A stretch of DNA of 63,952 nt from Burkholderiaceae bacterium. GTDB lineage: Bacteria; Pseudomonadota; Gammaproteobacteria; Burkholderiales; Rhodocyclaceae. The notes below the pieces were generated by a model. That model was not told the origin of the DNA and ran no database searches. It was given only the letters and a program-made list of their open reading frames with translations. Shown here piece by piece: positions 27,578 to 37,438 of the stretch (its first letter is position 1; each line of letters starts with the position of its first letter). The DNA is taken from positions 1-63,952 of the forward strand of contig JAIPCT010000007.1 of the NCBI GenBank assembly GCA_021738065.1. Reading direction: 5' to 3'. Both the position numbers and the translations under genes were made by a program.

Positions 27578-28828
27578 ATGAGCAATGCGACAAGCACGGT
27601 GACGAACTTGCGTCAACATTTGATCGACCCCGAGATATGCATACGCTGCAATACCTGCGAAGAAACCTGTCCGGTCAACGCGATCAGTCACGACTCGCGC
27701 AACTATGTGGTCGATGCAGCCAAGTGCAAGTTTTGCTACAACTGCATTTCACCCTGCCCGACCGGGGCCATCGACAACTGGCGCCATGTTCCGGCTGATG
27801 CCGCCTACCCTCTTGCCGATCAATTGTTGTGGGATACGCTGCCTGCGCAGGTCGCTCTCGACGAAGGCCAAAAAGTCGGCGCTGGCGACACGGCGACTCC
27901 CCTACCCGATGACGTCGAACGGATTGCCGCCGCCGCCACTTCCGGTCAGGGCGGCGTCGCGCCGCCACCGTGGTCGGCCGCCCACCCCTACATCAACCTC
28001 TACTCGATCCAGAAGCCTGCCGTGGCCACCGTCAGCGGCAATTTTCGCCTCACGGCGGAAGATGCATCGAGCGACATCCGGCATATCGTGCTCGACTTCG
28101 GCAACGCTTCGTTTCCGGTACTCGAAGGCCAGACCATCGGTGTTCTGGCACCCGGCCTCGACGCCAACGGCAAGCCCCACCATGTTCGACTCTACTCTGT
28201 CGCCAGCCCGCGCGACGGCGAGCGACCGCGCTACAACAACTTGTCGCTTACCGTGAAGCGGGTATGCTCGGATCATGACGGTGCCCCAGTACTTGGTGTC
28301 GCCTCGAACTTCCTTTGCGACCTGAAAAAAGGCGACAAGGTGAACATCGTTGGCCCCTACGGCACCAGTTTCCTGATGCCCAATCATCCCGGCAGCAATC
28401 TTCTGATGATCTGCACCGGCACCGGATCGGCGCCGATGCGGGCAATGACCGAGAGACGCCGGCGCAAATCGTCACCCAAGGAGGACGGCAAGGTCATGCT
28501 GTTCTTCGGCGCCCGCACACCCGCCGAACTCCCCTACTTCGGACCGCTGACGCGATTGCCCAAGGAGTTCATCGACATCAATCTGGCGTTCTCACGGGTG
28601 GCCGAGCAGCCTCGGCAATACGTTCAGGACCTCATCCGCGCGCGCTCAGACGAAGTTGTCCGGCTGCTACGCGACGACAACACCTACTTGTATCTGTGCG
28701 GCTTGAAAGGCATGGAGAGCGGCGTGGACGAGGCCTTTGCAGATATCTGCAAGAACCACGGGCTCGACTGGAAAACGCTGCACGACGAACTGTTGCGGCA
28801 GGGTCGCTACCATATCGAGACGTATTGA
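27578..28828 (+). CDS. boxA: benzoyl-CoA 2,3-epoxidase, reductase component (BoxA)
   Basis: A 416-residue reductase that passes electrons from NADPH to BoxB. Two [4Fe-4S] motifs are seen at residues 20-32 ([14 protein letters not shown]) and 50-62 ([12 protein letters not shown]), then a plant-type FNR module: [12 protein letters not shown] (flavin) and [15 protein letters not shown] (NADP). The start at 27578 is chosen for the GAGAGG site. An earlier in-frame start lies in the repeat. Between the modules, codons near 100-106 (KVGAGDTA) are made from a short DNA repeat also found in intergenic DNA. Confidence 0.94.
   Translation: MSNATSTVTNLRQHLIDPEICIRCNTCEETCPVNAISHDSRNYVVDAAKCKFCYNCISPCPTGAIDNWRHVPADAAYPLADQLLWDTLPAQVALDEGQKVGAGDTATPLPDDVERIAAAATSGQGGVAPPPWSAAHPYINLYSIQKPAVATVSGNFRLTAEDASSDIRHIVLDFGNASFPVLEGQTIGVLAPGLDANGKPHHVRLYSVASPRDGERPRYNNLSLTVKRVCSDHDGAPVLGVASNFLCDLKKGDKVNIVGPYGTSFLMPNHPGSNLLMICTGTGSAPMRAMTERRRRKSSPKEDGKVMLFFGARTPAELPYFGPLTRLPKEFIDINLAFSRVAEQPRQYVQDLIRARSDEVVRLLRDDNTYLYLCGLKGMESGVDEAFADICKNHGLDWKTLHDELLRQGRYHIETY
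27873..27895 (+). repeat. AAGTCGGCGCTGG repeat inside boxA
   Basis: AAGTCGGCGCTGGCGACACG plus GCG matches the intergenic copy at 47682 at 21 of 23 positions. It lies in frame in the linker between the ferredoxin and flavin modules of BoxA. Confidence 0.55.
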
Positions 28829-28894
28829 CGAAGGTCAAAACTCAGCGACCCTGTCGGCGAAACCCTTGCCCAACCCGGAGCCATTCGCCTCGCC

Positions 28895-28927
28895 GTGAGT
28901 CGCAGGGAGCGAATCCCCGCGACTCAC
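28895..28927. terminator. possible bidirectional terminator between boxA and dctM
   Basis: GTGAGTCGC at 28895-28903 pairs with GCGACTCAC at 28919-28927 over a 15-base loop, midway between the two convergent genes. The flanking T-runs are poor, so the call is weak. Confidence 0.4.
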
Positions 28928-28934
28928 GTAATTT

Positions 28935-30251
28935 CTAAAGATACAAAGCCAGCAGCCCGATCGGTGGCACGAAGACGATCAAGACGATTCGCGCAATATC
29001 GGACATGAGAAAAGGCACGATGCCGATGAAGGTTTCCTTCATCGACGTCTCCTTGGCCATGCTGCTGATGATGAATACATTGAGCCCTACCGGCGGTGTG
29101 ATGAGGCCGATTTCGACCACCATCAGGGACAGGATACCGAACCATATCGCCTTGGCTTCCATGGTCATGCCCCAGAATTCCAGGCCCATGATGATAGGGA
29201 AGAAAATCGGCACCGTCAGAAGAATCATCGACAGACTGTCCATGATGCAGCCCAGCACGATGTAGATCGCCAGAATTGTAAACAGCACCAGCAACGGCGA
29301 GAGATCGAGACCGATGACCCATTTCGCCAATTCAGCCGGCAACTGGGTCAGCGCGAGAAAAACGTTCATCACATCCGCACCCAGCAGGATCAGAAAGATC
29401 ATTGCCGTTGCCTGGGCCGTGCCATAGACGCATTCCAGGAAGCCCCGTTTGCTCAGACCACCTGATCGCCAGGCCACAAAGGCAGTTGCGAGAACGCCGA
29501 TCGACGCGGCTTCGGTGGGGGTGAAAAAGCCGCCATAAATACCCCCGATAACGGCGACGAAAATCAGGAAGACCGGCCAGGTTTCGGCCAGTGCACGCAA
29601 GCGTCCGGACCAGGAGACGCGGTCGCCAGGTGGCGCTGATTCCGGGTCCACGCGAGCCATGATGCCGATCACCAGCATGTAGCCGACCATGGCGATGATG
29701 CCCGGAATGAAGGCCGAGACAAAAAGCTTGGCGATGTTCTGTTCGGTAAGAATGGCGTAGATCACCAGGGGAACCGACGGAGGAATCAGGATGCCCAGCG
29801 TGCCGCCAGCGGCGATGGCTGCCGTGGCCAAACGCCCGGAATACTTGTGGCGGCGAAGTTCCGGCAGCGCGACCTGGCCCATGGTCGCCGCAGCCGCCAG
29901 CGACGAGCCGCAGATTGCGCCGAAGCCGGCACAGGCGCCGACTGCCGCCATCGCCATGCCTCCCCGCCAGTGGCCGATGAAGGCATTGCCGGCTTGGAAC
30001 AGCGCCTTGGAAAGCCCGCCGTGGGTCGCGAACTGACCCATCAGCAGGAACAGCGGCACCACCGACAGATCGTAGATCGAATAGCGGGCATAGGCCGCAT
30101 GCTTGAAATAATTGAGCAGCGTATCCAGGCCCGCGATCCACACATAGCCAATCGATCCGGCCAACAGCATGGCCATGGCGATATGCACGCGCAAGGCCAA
30201 CAGCAGCAGCATCAGGCCGCCAATCAACAATCCTTGTTCAATGCCGGTCAT
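28935..30251 (-). CDS. dctM: TRAP transporter large permease (DctM type)
   Basis: A 438-residue inner-membrane protein with about 12 hydrophobic helices and the DctM signatures CGSSLAAAATMGQVALPELR near residue 115 and LGILIPPSVPLVIYA near 150. The start at 30251 overlaps the dctQ stop by 4 bp (ATGA), and a longer frame is inside dctQ. It forms with DctQ the ion-driven import channel. Cargo is not stated by sequence. The position between box and pad genes points to an aromatic acid. Confidence 0.9.
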   Translation of the reverse strand: MTGIEQGLLIGGLMLLLLALRVHIAMAMLLAGSIGYVWIAGLDTLLNYFKHAAYARYSIYDLSVVPLFLLMGQFATHGGLSKALFQAGNAFIGHWRGGMAMAAVGACAGFGAICGSSLAAAATMGQVALPELRRHKYSGRLATAAIAAGGTLGILIPPSVPLVIYAILTEQNIAKLFVSAFIPGIIAMVGYMLVIGIMARVDPESAPPGDRVSWSGRLRALAETWPVFLIFVAVIGGIYGGFFTPTEAASIGVLATAFVAWRSGGLSKRGFLECVYGTAQATAMIFLILLGADVMNVFLALTQLPAELAKWVIGLDLSPLLVLFTILAIYIVLGCIMDSLSMILLTVPIFFPIIMGLEFWGMTMEAKAIWFGILSLMVVEIGLITPPVGLNVFIISSMAKETSMKETFIGIVPFLMSDIARIVLIVFVPPIGLLALYL

Positions 30252-30772
30252 GCGCGGGCTCCGGTGAAATCGACCCAGGCGGTGTACAGCGCAGCACAAC
30301 CGAGAAGAAAGAAGGATGGAACCATCGGAGCGTAACCCCACCAGGTCGGCAGATTAAGCAGCATCGAGGCGTCGTGGTTGCCATACAGCCCAATCATTCC
30401 GAGGCTGATGCGCCAGGAAAAAACGAATGCCGCGAGCGCCAGCACCAGACTGGCGAAGATATCGAAAACCTTGTTGACCCTCTTCGGCATGCCGGTCGTG
30501 AAGAAATCAACAATGATGTGGCCGCGGATCATCTGGCAAAACGGCAGCGACATGGTCACGGCGATCGCAGACATCATTTGCACCAGTTCGTAATCGCCGA
30601 GGATGGGTTTGTCCAGCAAACTTCGACCGACAATGCTGGTGAGCGACATCAACGCCATGAGGATCAGCATGATGCCGGCGCAAATCGCAAAAAAACGGCA
30701 TACGGCATTCAGAACGCGTCCGACAAGCGCGCTCGGACGCGCGTCGGAATCCACATAGATGGCGTCCGCCAT
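30248..30772 (-). CDS. dctQ: TRAP transporter small permease (DctQ type)
   Basis: A 174-residue protein with four hydrophobic helices. The start at 30772 follows CAGGAGTTAGTC. Upstream in-frame starts lack a site and run into the hairpin. It joins DctM in the membrane. A stem-loop lies between it and dctP. Confidence 0.85.
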   Translation of the reverse strand: MADAIYVDSDARPSALVGRVLNAVCRFFAICAGIMLILMALMSLTSIVGRSLLDKPILGDYELVQMMSAIAVTMSLPFCQMIRGHIIVDFFTTGMPKRVNKVFDIFASLVLALAAFVFSWRISLGMIGLYGNHDASMLLNLPTWWGYAPMVPSFFLLGCAALYTAWVDFTGARA

Positions 30773-30823
30773 GACTAACTCCTGATTTGGAACAAGAACA
30801 CCGACGGGTTGATGATCACCCGA

Positions 30824-30858
30824 CGAAAAACCGGGAACCGGCACAGGCCGGTTCCCGG
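30824..30858 (-). terminator. intercistronic terminator after dctP
   Basis: CCGGGAACCGG at 30831-30841 pairs perfectly with CCGGTTCCCGG at 30848-30858. On the minus strand UUUUU follows. It lies between dctP and dctQ, as at the other transporter in this window. Confidence 0.75.
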
Positions 30859-30874
30859 AAGTGCTTGGCAGAAA

Positions 30875-31906
30875 TTACTTCGTGTATTTCTTGATCAGAT
30901 CACGGGCCGCCTGCAACGACTTCGGTCCGTCTTGACCCAGCTTGGTGATGTTGGCGGCCCACTCGTCGTCGAGGCTGTCGGTCGCCTTCTTCCACTTGTC
31001 GAGTTCAGCGGCGGGGATGACATTGATCGTCACGCCTGAAGCCTTGACCTTTTCACGCCCCGGACCATCGTCGGCTTCCTGTGTCTTGCCGGCCATGGCC
31101 GAGAATTCCTGACCCGAGTTGGCATCGATCACCTTCTTCAGGTCCGGCGACAGTGAATCGTACTTCGCCTTGTTCATGGCGATCACGAATACCGTGGTGT
31201 ACAAGGCGTTGTACTTCGGATCCGTCTCGGCGGCGAACTTGGCAAGTTCGTTAACCTTGATGCTCGGTACGACCTGATAAGGAATCACGGCACCGTCGAT
31301 TACGCCTTTGGACATAGCCTCTGGCACCGCCGGAACTGGCATGCCGACCGGTGTGGCGCCAAGCATGCCCAGCATTTTGTTGGTCAGTCGGGTCGGTGCA
31401 CGAAACTTCATGCCCTTGAAATCGGCCATGGTGTTCATCTGCTTCTTGGTGGTGAACAGGTAGCCGGGTCCATGAACGTGCACCGCCAGGATATGGGTGT
31501 CCTTGAACTCGTGGCTGGAATGGTTCTTGTAGAAGTCCCATGCAGCACGGCTGGTGGCCTCGGCATTGGTCATCATGAACGGGAGTTCGAACACTTCGGT
31601 CATCGGGAAGCGATTCGCCGAATAGCCGGCGACGGTCCACACGACGTCCGCGACGCCATCCTTGGCCTGATCGTAAAGCTGCGGCGGCGTACCGCCCAGT
31701 TGCATCGCCGGATAGATCTGGCACTTGATCTTGTTGGCCGACTCTTTGGCCAGTTTGGCACACCAAGGTTCGAACACGCCGGTTTGAATGAAGGTGGTCG
31801 GCGACAGAAAGTGATGAACCTTCAATGTCACCTCTTGAGCCTGGACCGCGAAGGCGGAAGCAGCGATTGATGCAGCAATCAGCGTTTTTGCCAGCATTCT
31901 TTTCAT
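30875..31906 (-). CDS. dctP: TRAP transporter solute-binding protein (DctP type)
   Basis: A 343-residue periplasmic protein with a Sec signal (MKRMLAKTLIAASIAASAFA, cleavage near VQAQ/E). It has the DctP-like segment FRAPTRLTNKMLGMLGATP near residue 168, where the conserved Arg binds the carboxylate of the ligand, so the cargo is an organic acid. Ribosome site GAGGAGATACGC. It is the first gene of the operon. Upstream AT-rich DNA carries an 11-bp element also present in the box promoter. Confidence 0.9.
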   Translation of the reverse strand: MKRMLAKTLIAASIAASAFAVQAQEVTLKVHHFLSPTTFIQTGVFEPWCAKLAKESANKIKCQIYPAMQLGGTPPQLYDQAKDGVADVVWTVAGYSANRFPMTEVFELPFMMTNAEATSRAAWDFYKNHSSHEFKDTHILAVHVHGPGYLFTTKKQMNTMADFKGMKFRAPTRLTNKMLGMLGATPVGMPVPAVPEAMSKGVIDGAVIPYQVVPSIKVNELAKFAAETDPKYNALYTTVFVIAMNKAKYDSLSPDLKKVIDANSGQEFSAMAGKTQEADDGPGREKVKASGVTINVIPAAELDKWKKATDSLDDEWAANITKLGQDGPKSLQAARDLIKKYTK

Positions 31907-32055
31907 GCGTATCTCCTCTTTGTTTAACTACAAAATCAGTCTATGAAAAAAATCAGGCTCGGAAGGGGGAACAACTCTGAAGCGCATAAAGTTGCAGGGC
32001 GCATCATTAGCTACACTTATAGTTTAATTATTATATCGAATAATAGCAGATATTC

Positions 32056-32066
32056 TGTGCACTATA
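32056..32066 (-). promoter_or_regulatory. TATAGTGCACA element upstream of dctP
   Basis: The minus strand reads TATAGTGCACA, identical to 23361-23371 in the box promoter. It lies about 150 bp before the dctP start, in a 229-bp AT-rich gap between padJ and dctP. Another TGCA is at about 32098. A BzdR/BoxR binding site is the obvious candidate. Confidence 0.45.
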
Positions 32067-32135
32067 GATCATATCTTCTGATTAATGGCGGAATAATGCA
32101 TTTTCCTGTTCAAGTCCGGTTTTACTCAACCGGAA

Positions 32136-33455
32136 CTATTTGGGCCGTCGGTCAATAACGCGCCGGGCCTTGCCCACCAAAGTCCGCTCGACCTTGTCGG
32201 TCTCGACTACGTGGACATCCGCAGTGACCCCAACCAGCACCTTGATGTGATGCTGCATGTCGGCGCCGATTTCAAGGCGTTTCTTCTCGCCTATGGTATC
32301 CGAGAGATCACTACGCACCTCGACATAGACGTCGAGCTTGTCGAGATGACCTTCGCGCGACACCTGCAACTGATACTGGGCGCACAGGCTCGGATTCTTC
32401 AGCAGAATTTCCTCGATCTGGGTCGGGAAAACATTCACGCCGCGAATAATCAGCATGTCATCGCTGCGGCCGGTGATCTTCTCCATTCGTCTCATGGGAC
32501 GCGCGGTTCCGGGAAGCAGACGCGTCAGATCCCGGGTGCGATAGCGGATGATCGGCAGGGCCTCTTTCGACAGGGAGGTGAATACCAGTTCGCCGATTTC
32601 TCCGTCAGGCAGGACTTCACCGGTTTCCGGATGGATGATCTCGGGATAGAAATGGTCTTCCCAGATGTGCGGTCCGTCCTTGGTGTCGACGCATTCGCAG
32701 GCCACCCCCGGCCCCATCACTTCTGACAGGCCATAGATATCGACCGCGTGAATACCCAGACGCTCTTCTATTTCAAGGCGCATCTCGTTGGTCCACGGCT
32801 CGGCACCGAAAATGCCGACCCGCAAACTGGTTTTATTCGGCTTCAGGCCCTGCTTGATCATTTCATCAGCGATGGTGAGCACATAGGACGGCGTCGACAT
32901 GATCACTGTCGGCTTGAAGTCCTGTATCAATTGCACCTGCTTTTCCGTCTGGCCACCAGACATGGGAATCACCGCAGCGCCCAGGCACTCGCCACCGTAG
33001 TGCGCACCCAGACCGCCGGTAAACAAGCCGTAACCATAGGAGTTCAGAATAATGTCATCAGCCGATACGCCGCAAGCGCGCAGCGAGCGTGCCATCAACT
33101 GGGCCCACATCGCAATGTCGTTTTTTGTATAGCCGACCACGGTCGGCTTGCCCGTGGTGCCGGAAGACGCATGGATGCGCACCACGTCGCGCATCGGCGT
33201 CGCAAACATGCCGAAGGGATAAGTGTCGCGCAAATCCAGTTTTGTCGTGTACGGAAACTTGGCAATATCCGACAACTGCTTCAAATCCTTGGGATGCACA
33301 CCTGCGGCATCGAACTTCTGCCGATAGTGCGGCACGTTGTCGTAGGCATGCTGCAAGGACCATTTCATGCGCTCCAACTGCAGCGCCTGAAGTTTATCCA
33401 GACTGGCTTTCTCGATCGGTTCCAATTCACTGCCCGACGTATCCTGCTTGCTCAT
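32136..33455 (-). CDS. padJ: phenylacetate-CoA ligase
   Basis: A 439-residue member of the PaaK branch of the ANL superfamily. Phosphate loop SSGTTGKPTVVGYT near residue 97, YGLSEVMGPGVACE near 235, hinge GRSDDMLIIRGVNVFPTQIE near 330, and the C-terminal KVERTLVGKARRV with the catalytic lysine. It makes phenylacetyl-CoA, the substrate of PadBCD. The ATG at 33455 follows GGGGGAAAA. It is the last gene of the pad operon, 78 bp after padI. Confidence 0.92.
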   Translation of the reverse strand: MSKQDTSGSELEPIEKASLDKLQALQLERMKWSLQHAYDNVPHYRQKFDAAGVHPKDLKQLSDIAKFPYTTKLDLRDTYPFGMFATPMRDVVRIHASSGTTGKPTVVGYTKNDIAMWAQLMARSLRACGVSADDIILNSYGYGLFTGGLGAHYGGECLGAAVIPMSGGQTEKQVQLIQDFKPTVIMSTPSYVLTIADEMIKQGLKPNKTSLRVGIFGAEPWTNEMRLEIEERLGIHAVDIYGLSEVMGPGVACECVDTKDGPHIWEDHFYPEIIHPETGEVLPDGEIGELVFTSLSKEALPIIRYRTRDLTRLLPGTARPMRRMEKITGRSDDMLIIRGVNVFPTQIEEILLKNPSLCAQYQLQVSREGHLDKLDVYVEVRSDLSDTIGEKKRLEIGADMQHHIKVLVGVTADVHVVETDKVERTLVGKARRVIDRRPK

Positions 33456-33533
33456 TTTTTCCCCCAATTTTCTATTAGCCCTGGCCTGCGGGCCTAAAGT
33501 CGTTAGGCCCGCGGCACTTCTTGCTTTTGGAAC

Positions 33534-34874
33534 TCAGTTTTCCCGATGCGCCATCTGCTTGACGAAAGCCAGATTTTCCACGACCTTGCCCTGAATGTGT
33601 GAAATCTGATCCGGGCTCAGGTGACGGAAGCGTCCCATCGCCTTCAGATACTCTGTCACCGGCAAGGGTTCATCAGCCGAATGAGTGAAATGCAGGCCGT
33701 CCTTCGGGTTGTACTCCCAGAGCATGACGAAATTGGTCTCCACCGCCTTGCGCGCCACCTCCATGTTCTGGTCCGTCGGAAAACGCCAACCCGTGGTGCA
33801 GGGTGAGTAAACATGCAGGTAGGCAAAACCACGCTTCGAGGCCTGGATCGCCTTGTCGAGCTTGTCGTACAGATCTTCCATGTAGGCGGTGGATGCCGTC
33901 GCCACATATTCGCAACGATGATTGACCATGATCAGCGGCAGATTCTTGGCATCCTGCGTCTTGCCCTGTGAAGGCATGCCGCCGGACCCCTTGCCGATCG
34001 GCGTGGTCGATGTCCATGCACCATAGGGCGTGCAACTTGAGCGCTGCATGCCGGTGTTCATGTAGCCTTCGTTGTCGACGACCATGAACAGGATCTGCTC
34101 GTTGCGTTCGGCGGCGCCGGACAGTGACTGGAAGCCCACGTCCGAGGCCCCGCCGTCACCGGCAATCGCCAAGGCGGTGACATCGCGGCCGACGCGTTTG
34201 TACTGGCGTTTGACGCCGGCCAGCATGGCTGCAGTGTTCGTCAGCAGCGGATGGAATACCGGAATCTTGGTGCCGGTGGTGCCATTGAAGCCGACCGAAC
34301 CCATGCCAGGCACGCAGCCTGGCGGCGTCGCCAGAACTGTCTCGGGCCCGACCCGGCGTAGGGTATGGCGCATCAACAACTCGGTATTGCAGCCCTGACA
34401 ACCGGCAAGTCCGGGCGCGAACAAATCCTCCCAGCCTCCGACTTCGTTGTAGATGCGCGAGGTGGTGATGTAGGTCAGCGCATCGTGCGGACACGCAGGT
34501 ACGCAGGCCGGCGCGCCATCGCAGGTATCGCACTTGGCGACATGGCCGGTACCGGCATCCAAGGCAATGCCGGCGTAAGCGCAACCGACCGTACACAACA
34601 AACAGTCGACGCATTTCGAAGCGTCCCAATCGATGACGCCGCTATCAAAGTTCTTGGTCAGGGCCGCCGCGGGGCAGACGGTGACGCACTTCGGATCGCC
34701 ACACTGGCGACACAATGCAAGTTCGAATCCATCAGTCTCGCTACCGACAATTTGAATGCGCGAACGCGCTTTGTCGTCGGTACCGGTCTTGATCGTGGCG
34801 CAGGCCGTCATGCAATCGCCGCAACCGTCACACTTGTTGGAGTCGAAAGCGATGGTGTTGTAACTTTTTCCCAT
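33534..34874 (-). CDS. padI: phenylglyoxylate dehydrogenase, TPP-binding subunit
   Basis: A 446-residue fusion. The N-terminal about 150 residues are ferredoxin-like with four cysteine groups (CDGCGDCMTAC, CRQCGDPKC, CVDCLLCTVGC, CDTCDGAPACVPACP). The rest is a 2-oxoacid:acceptor oxidoreductase beta subunit, with TPP/Mg motif AGDGGASDVGFQSLSG near residue 245 and DNEGYMNTGMQRS near 275. PadEFGHI decarboxylates phenylglyoxylate to benzoyl-CoA and CO2 with NAD+. GGAGACGATT site. Confidence 0.93.
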   Translation of the reverse strand: MGKSYNTIAFDSNKCDGCGDCMTACATIKTGTDDKARSRIQIVGSETDGFELALCRQCGDPKCVTVCPAAALTKNFDSGVIDWDASKCVDCLLCTVGCAYAGIALDAGTGHVAKCDTCDGAPACVPACPHDALTYITTSRIYNEVGGWEDLFAPGLAGCQGCNTELLMRHTLRRVGPETVLATPPGCVPGMGSVGFNGTTGTKIPVFHPLLTNTAAMLAGVKRQYKRVGRDVTALAIAGDGGASDVGFQSLSGAAERNEQILFMVVDNEGYMNTGMQRSSCTPYGAWTSTTPIGKGSGGMPSQGKTQDAKNLPLIMVNHRCEYVATASTAYMEDLYDKLDKAIQASKRGFAYLHVYSPCTTGWRFPTDQNMEVARKAVETNFVMLWEYNPKDGLHFTHSADEPLPVTEYLKAMGRFRHLSPDQISHIQGKVVENLAFVKQMAHREN

Positions 34875-34883
34875 AATCGTCTC

Positions 34884-36143
34884 CTAGCGCCAGATCTTCG
34901 ACATCAATTCGCGACCGACTGTCAGCGGGTCCGCCAGGAAGCGTTCCTTGACGGCCGACAGATCGACTTGACGCAGAATCAGCTGGCACATGACTCCGCC
35001 GTCGAAAAACTCATTCACGCCATAGATGCCGAGCAAACGGTCATCCTTGAAAATCGCCTTGAGATAGCGACCGCTGGTTTCGTCATAGCGCGTCACGACT
35101 TCACCGCCATCCGGCACGCGGCTGGATCCGACCGAAATCGCGTGGCGGCCGAAAAAGTGATAAGTATTCAAGGGCACGCCGCCGGGATAGGTCTTCAGTC
35201 CGGGGTCCCCGGCCATGGCCATGCCGGCGATTCGACCCTGCTCGGTGGCGTCCGGCAAAATCGCATTCATCACTTTGTCTTCGGAGTAGAAGCCTTTGGC
35301 CTGCGCGCAGTCGCCCGCGGCCCAAACGTTGGCGACGTTGGTCTGCATGGTGTCGCTGACCAGAATGCCGCGCTCATGCTCAACGTCTCCGCCCTGCTTT
35401 GCAAGGTAGTCCATGTTCGGCTTGACGCCGGTCGCGACCAGCAGCAAATCGGCTTCCAGGGTGGTGCCGTTTTCCAGGGTCAATAGCGCACCGATCGCCG
35501 AGGGGGCAAGTTTCACGACGCGGCTGCCGGTCAGTATCTTCGCGCCATTGTCGGTAAAAGCCTTCTCGATCATCTGCGCCGCAGTCGCATCGAAATAGCC
35601 ATCGGTCAGTTGCTTGGCCATTTCCACAATGGTGACCGAGGCTCCGGCTTTGACCAGATTCTCGGCAGCATGCATGCCCACCAAGCCTGCACCAAGCACC
35701 ACCGCATGCTTGGACTGCTTGATCGCGGCATTCAATTTGGTCGCATCGTCGAGCGTGCGCAGCACATGATAAGAGACTTGATCAAGACCCGGAATTGGGG
35801 GAATCGCAGGCGCCGCACCGGTCGCCAACAGGATCTTTTCATAGGCGATCTCGCTTCCGTCGGCGAGTTCCGCCGTGTTGCGCTCGGCGTGAAGTGCCTT
35901 CAAGGCCGAGCCGCGCTTGTACGCCACCCGATTCGCCTCAAAGAATTTTTCATCGCGAAGAAAAATACTGTCCGCCGGCGAACGGCCCGAAACAACGTAG
36001 GGCAACACCGTCGGCGAGTAAGGCAAGTGCGTATCGCGCGTCAGCAGCGTCAAGCTGCCTTCGGCATCGTGCATGCGAATCGCAGTGACGGCTTCAAGCG
36101 CCGCATGGCTGCTGCCGACCACAAGGTATTTTGTCTGTTCCAT
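34884..36143 (-). CDS. padH: phenylglyoxylate dehydrogenase, FAD/NAD subunit
   Basis: A 419-residue pyridine-nucleotide disulfide oxidoreductase-like flavoprotein. Motifs: VVGSSHAALEAVTAIRM at residue 8 (FAD), AVVLGAGLVGMHAAENLVKA near 148 (NAD) and VWAAGDCAQAKGFYSED near 275 (second FAD). It lacks the redox cysteine pair, as in NADH:ferredoxin-type reductases. It lets the complex use NAD+ as acceptor. 8 bp before it is padG and 9 bp after it padI. Confidence 0.93.
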   Translation of the reverse strand: MEQTKYLVVGSSHAALEAVTAIRMHDAEGSLTLLTRDTHLPYSPTVLPYVVSGRSPADSIFLRDEKFFEANRVAYKRGSALKALHAERNTAELADGSEIAYEKILLATGAAPAIPPIPGLDQVSYHVLRTLDDATKLNAAIKQSKHAVVLGAGLVGMHAAENLVKAGASVTIVEMAKQLTDGYFDATAAQMIEKAFTDNGAKILTGSRVVKLAPSAIGALLTLENGTTLEADLLLVATGVKPNMDYLAKQGGDVEHERGILVSDTMQTNVANVWAAGDCAQAKGFYSEDKVMNAILPDATEQGRIAGMAMAGDPGLKTYPGGVPLNTYHFFGRHAISVGSSRVPDGGEVVTRYDETSGRYLKAIFKDDRLLGIYGVNEFFDGGVMCQLILRQVDLSAVKERFLADPLTVGRELMSKIWR

Positions 36144-36151
36144 GACGTCCC

Positions 36152-37411
36152 CTAATCGCGCTCGTTGAGCCAGACGGGCTCAATCGGCGCAGGCTTGGTG
36201 AGCAAGCTTTCCGTCGCTTCAATGACGCGATGAAAATGTCCGACCGTGATGTCGGCGCCGGCCAGGCCGCCAATGAAACTCATCGATGGCAGGCTCGATC
36301 CGGTCTCGCTGCAAAGCCGGTAGAGCACGCCCATGGTTTCCTGATACATCGGCCCGCAATTCCAGCGAAAGCCGACCGAGCGATCGACAACACCCAGCGC
36401 CCGGATCTTCTTCAGGGACTTGAGCAAGGCCTCGACCGGGAAAGGACTGAAGGTCTTGATCTTGATCAGCCCGACGCGCTTGCCGGCATCGCGTGCTTCG
36501 TCAATCGCGTCCTTGGCGGCGCCGGTCATGCTGCCCAGGGTCATGATTGCGTAGTCGGCATCTTCCAGCCGGTACTCCTCGACCAGCGGCGCAAAGCTGC
36601 GGCCGAAACGCTGCGCCCATTCCTCATGCACTTCCTCGATGACCCGCAACGAGTTCTGCATGCCGCGGCACTGTCCTTTGCGATAGCGAACAAAGGTCGA
36701 CGGCCCCTTGCCGGAGGTGCCGCCGGTGAGCGGATCCACTGCCATCGGCCGGTGCGGGTCCAGTGCGACGTGCCAATTGACATCCTTTACACCCATGAAC
36801 GCATCGACTTCCGCCTGATCGGGCAACTCGACGCGCGAAGTGCCGTAGGAAAGATAGTTGCCATCGAGGCAGACATTGACCGGCAGCATCACGTCGTGAT
36901 GCTCGGCGATCTTGAACGCCATGACGGTGGTATCGAGCACTTCCTGCACGGTTTCGCAATACACCTGCACCCAGCCGACTTCGCGCACCGTCATTGCATC
37001 CTGATGTCCGCCCCAGACCGATTGCGGCGTGATGCCGTCGCGGGTGACGATGGACATGACGATCGGCAGGCGCATGCCGGAAGTGCGGAAATACGGCTCG
37101 AACATGAACGCCAGACCCGGCCCACAGGTCGCGGTATAGGTCCGCGCACCGGCCAGGGCGCCGCCTTGCAACACAGAAAGCACCGAATGCTCGCCCTCGG
37201 CGTCGACAATGTCGGCGTCCATGCGACCGTCGGCGATCAGCGCAGCGACGTGTTCGACCAGCGAGGACTGCGGCGTGATCGGATATACGGCCACCATGTC
37301 GGGACGGGCCAGGGCAACAGCCAACGCAGCGGCTTCGTTGCCTTCGCAGAGAATGACTTTTTGCTTTGCCGGCTGGGTCTGAGTCGGCGTTTCAAGGATG
37401 GCGGTGGTCAT
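36152..37411 (-). CDS. padG: phenylglyoxylate dehydrogenase, alpha subunit
   Basis: A 419-residue 2-oxoacid:ferredoxin oxidoreductase alpha subunit. Seen: GNEAAALAVALARPDMVAVY near residue 24, YPITPQSSLVEHVA near 43, and ARTYTATCGPGLAFMFE near 89, the parts that face TPP and the substrate. CCGGAGGCATC ribosome site. It starts 241 bp after padF, and the gap carries two repeat families. Confidence 0.93.
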   Translation of the reverse strand: MTTAILETPTQTQPAKQKVILCEGNEAAALAVALARPDMVAVYPITPQSSLVEHVAALIADGRMDADIVDAEGEHSVLSVLQGGALAGARTYTATCGPGLAFMFEPYFRTSGMRLPIVMSIVTRDGITPQSVWGGHQDAMTVREVGWVQVYCETVQEVLDTTVMAFKIAEHHDVMLPVNVCLDGNYLSYGTSRVELPDQAEVDAFMGVKDVNWHVALDPHRPMAVDPLTGGTSGKGPSTFVRYRKGQCRGMQNSLRVIEEVHEEWAQRFGRSFAPLVEEYRLEDADYAIMTLGSMTGAAKDAIDEARDAGKRVGLIKIKTFSPFPVEALLKSLKKIRALGVVDRSVGFRWNCGPMYQETMGVLYRLCSETGSSLPSMSFIGGLAGADITVGHFHRVIEATESLLTKPAPIEPVWLNERD

Positions 37412-37438
37412 GATGCCTCCGGGATCTGAATGCGGCGA

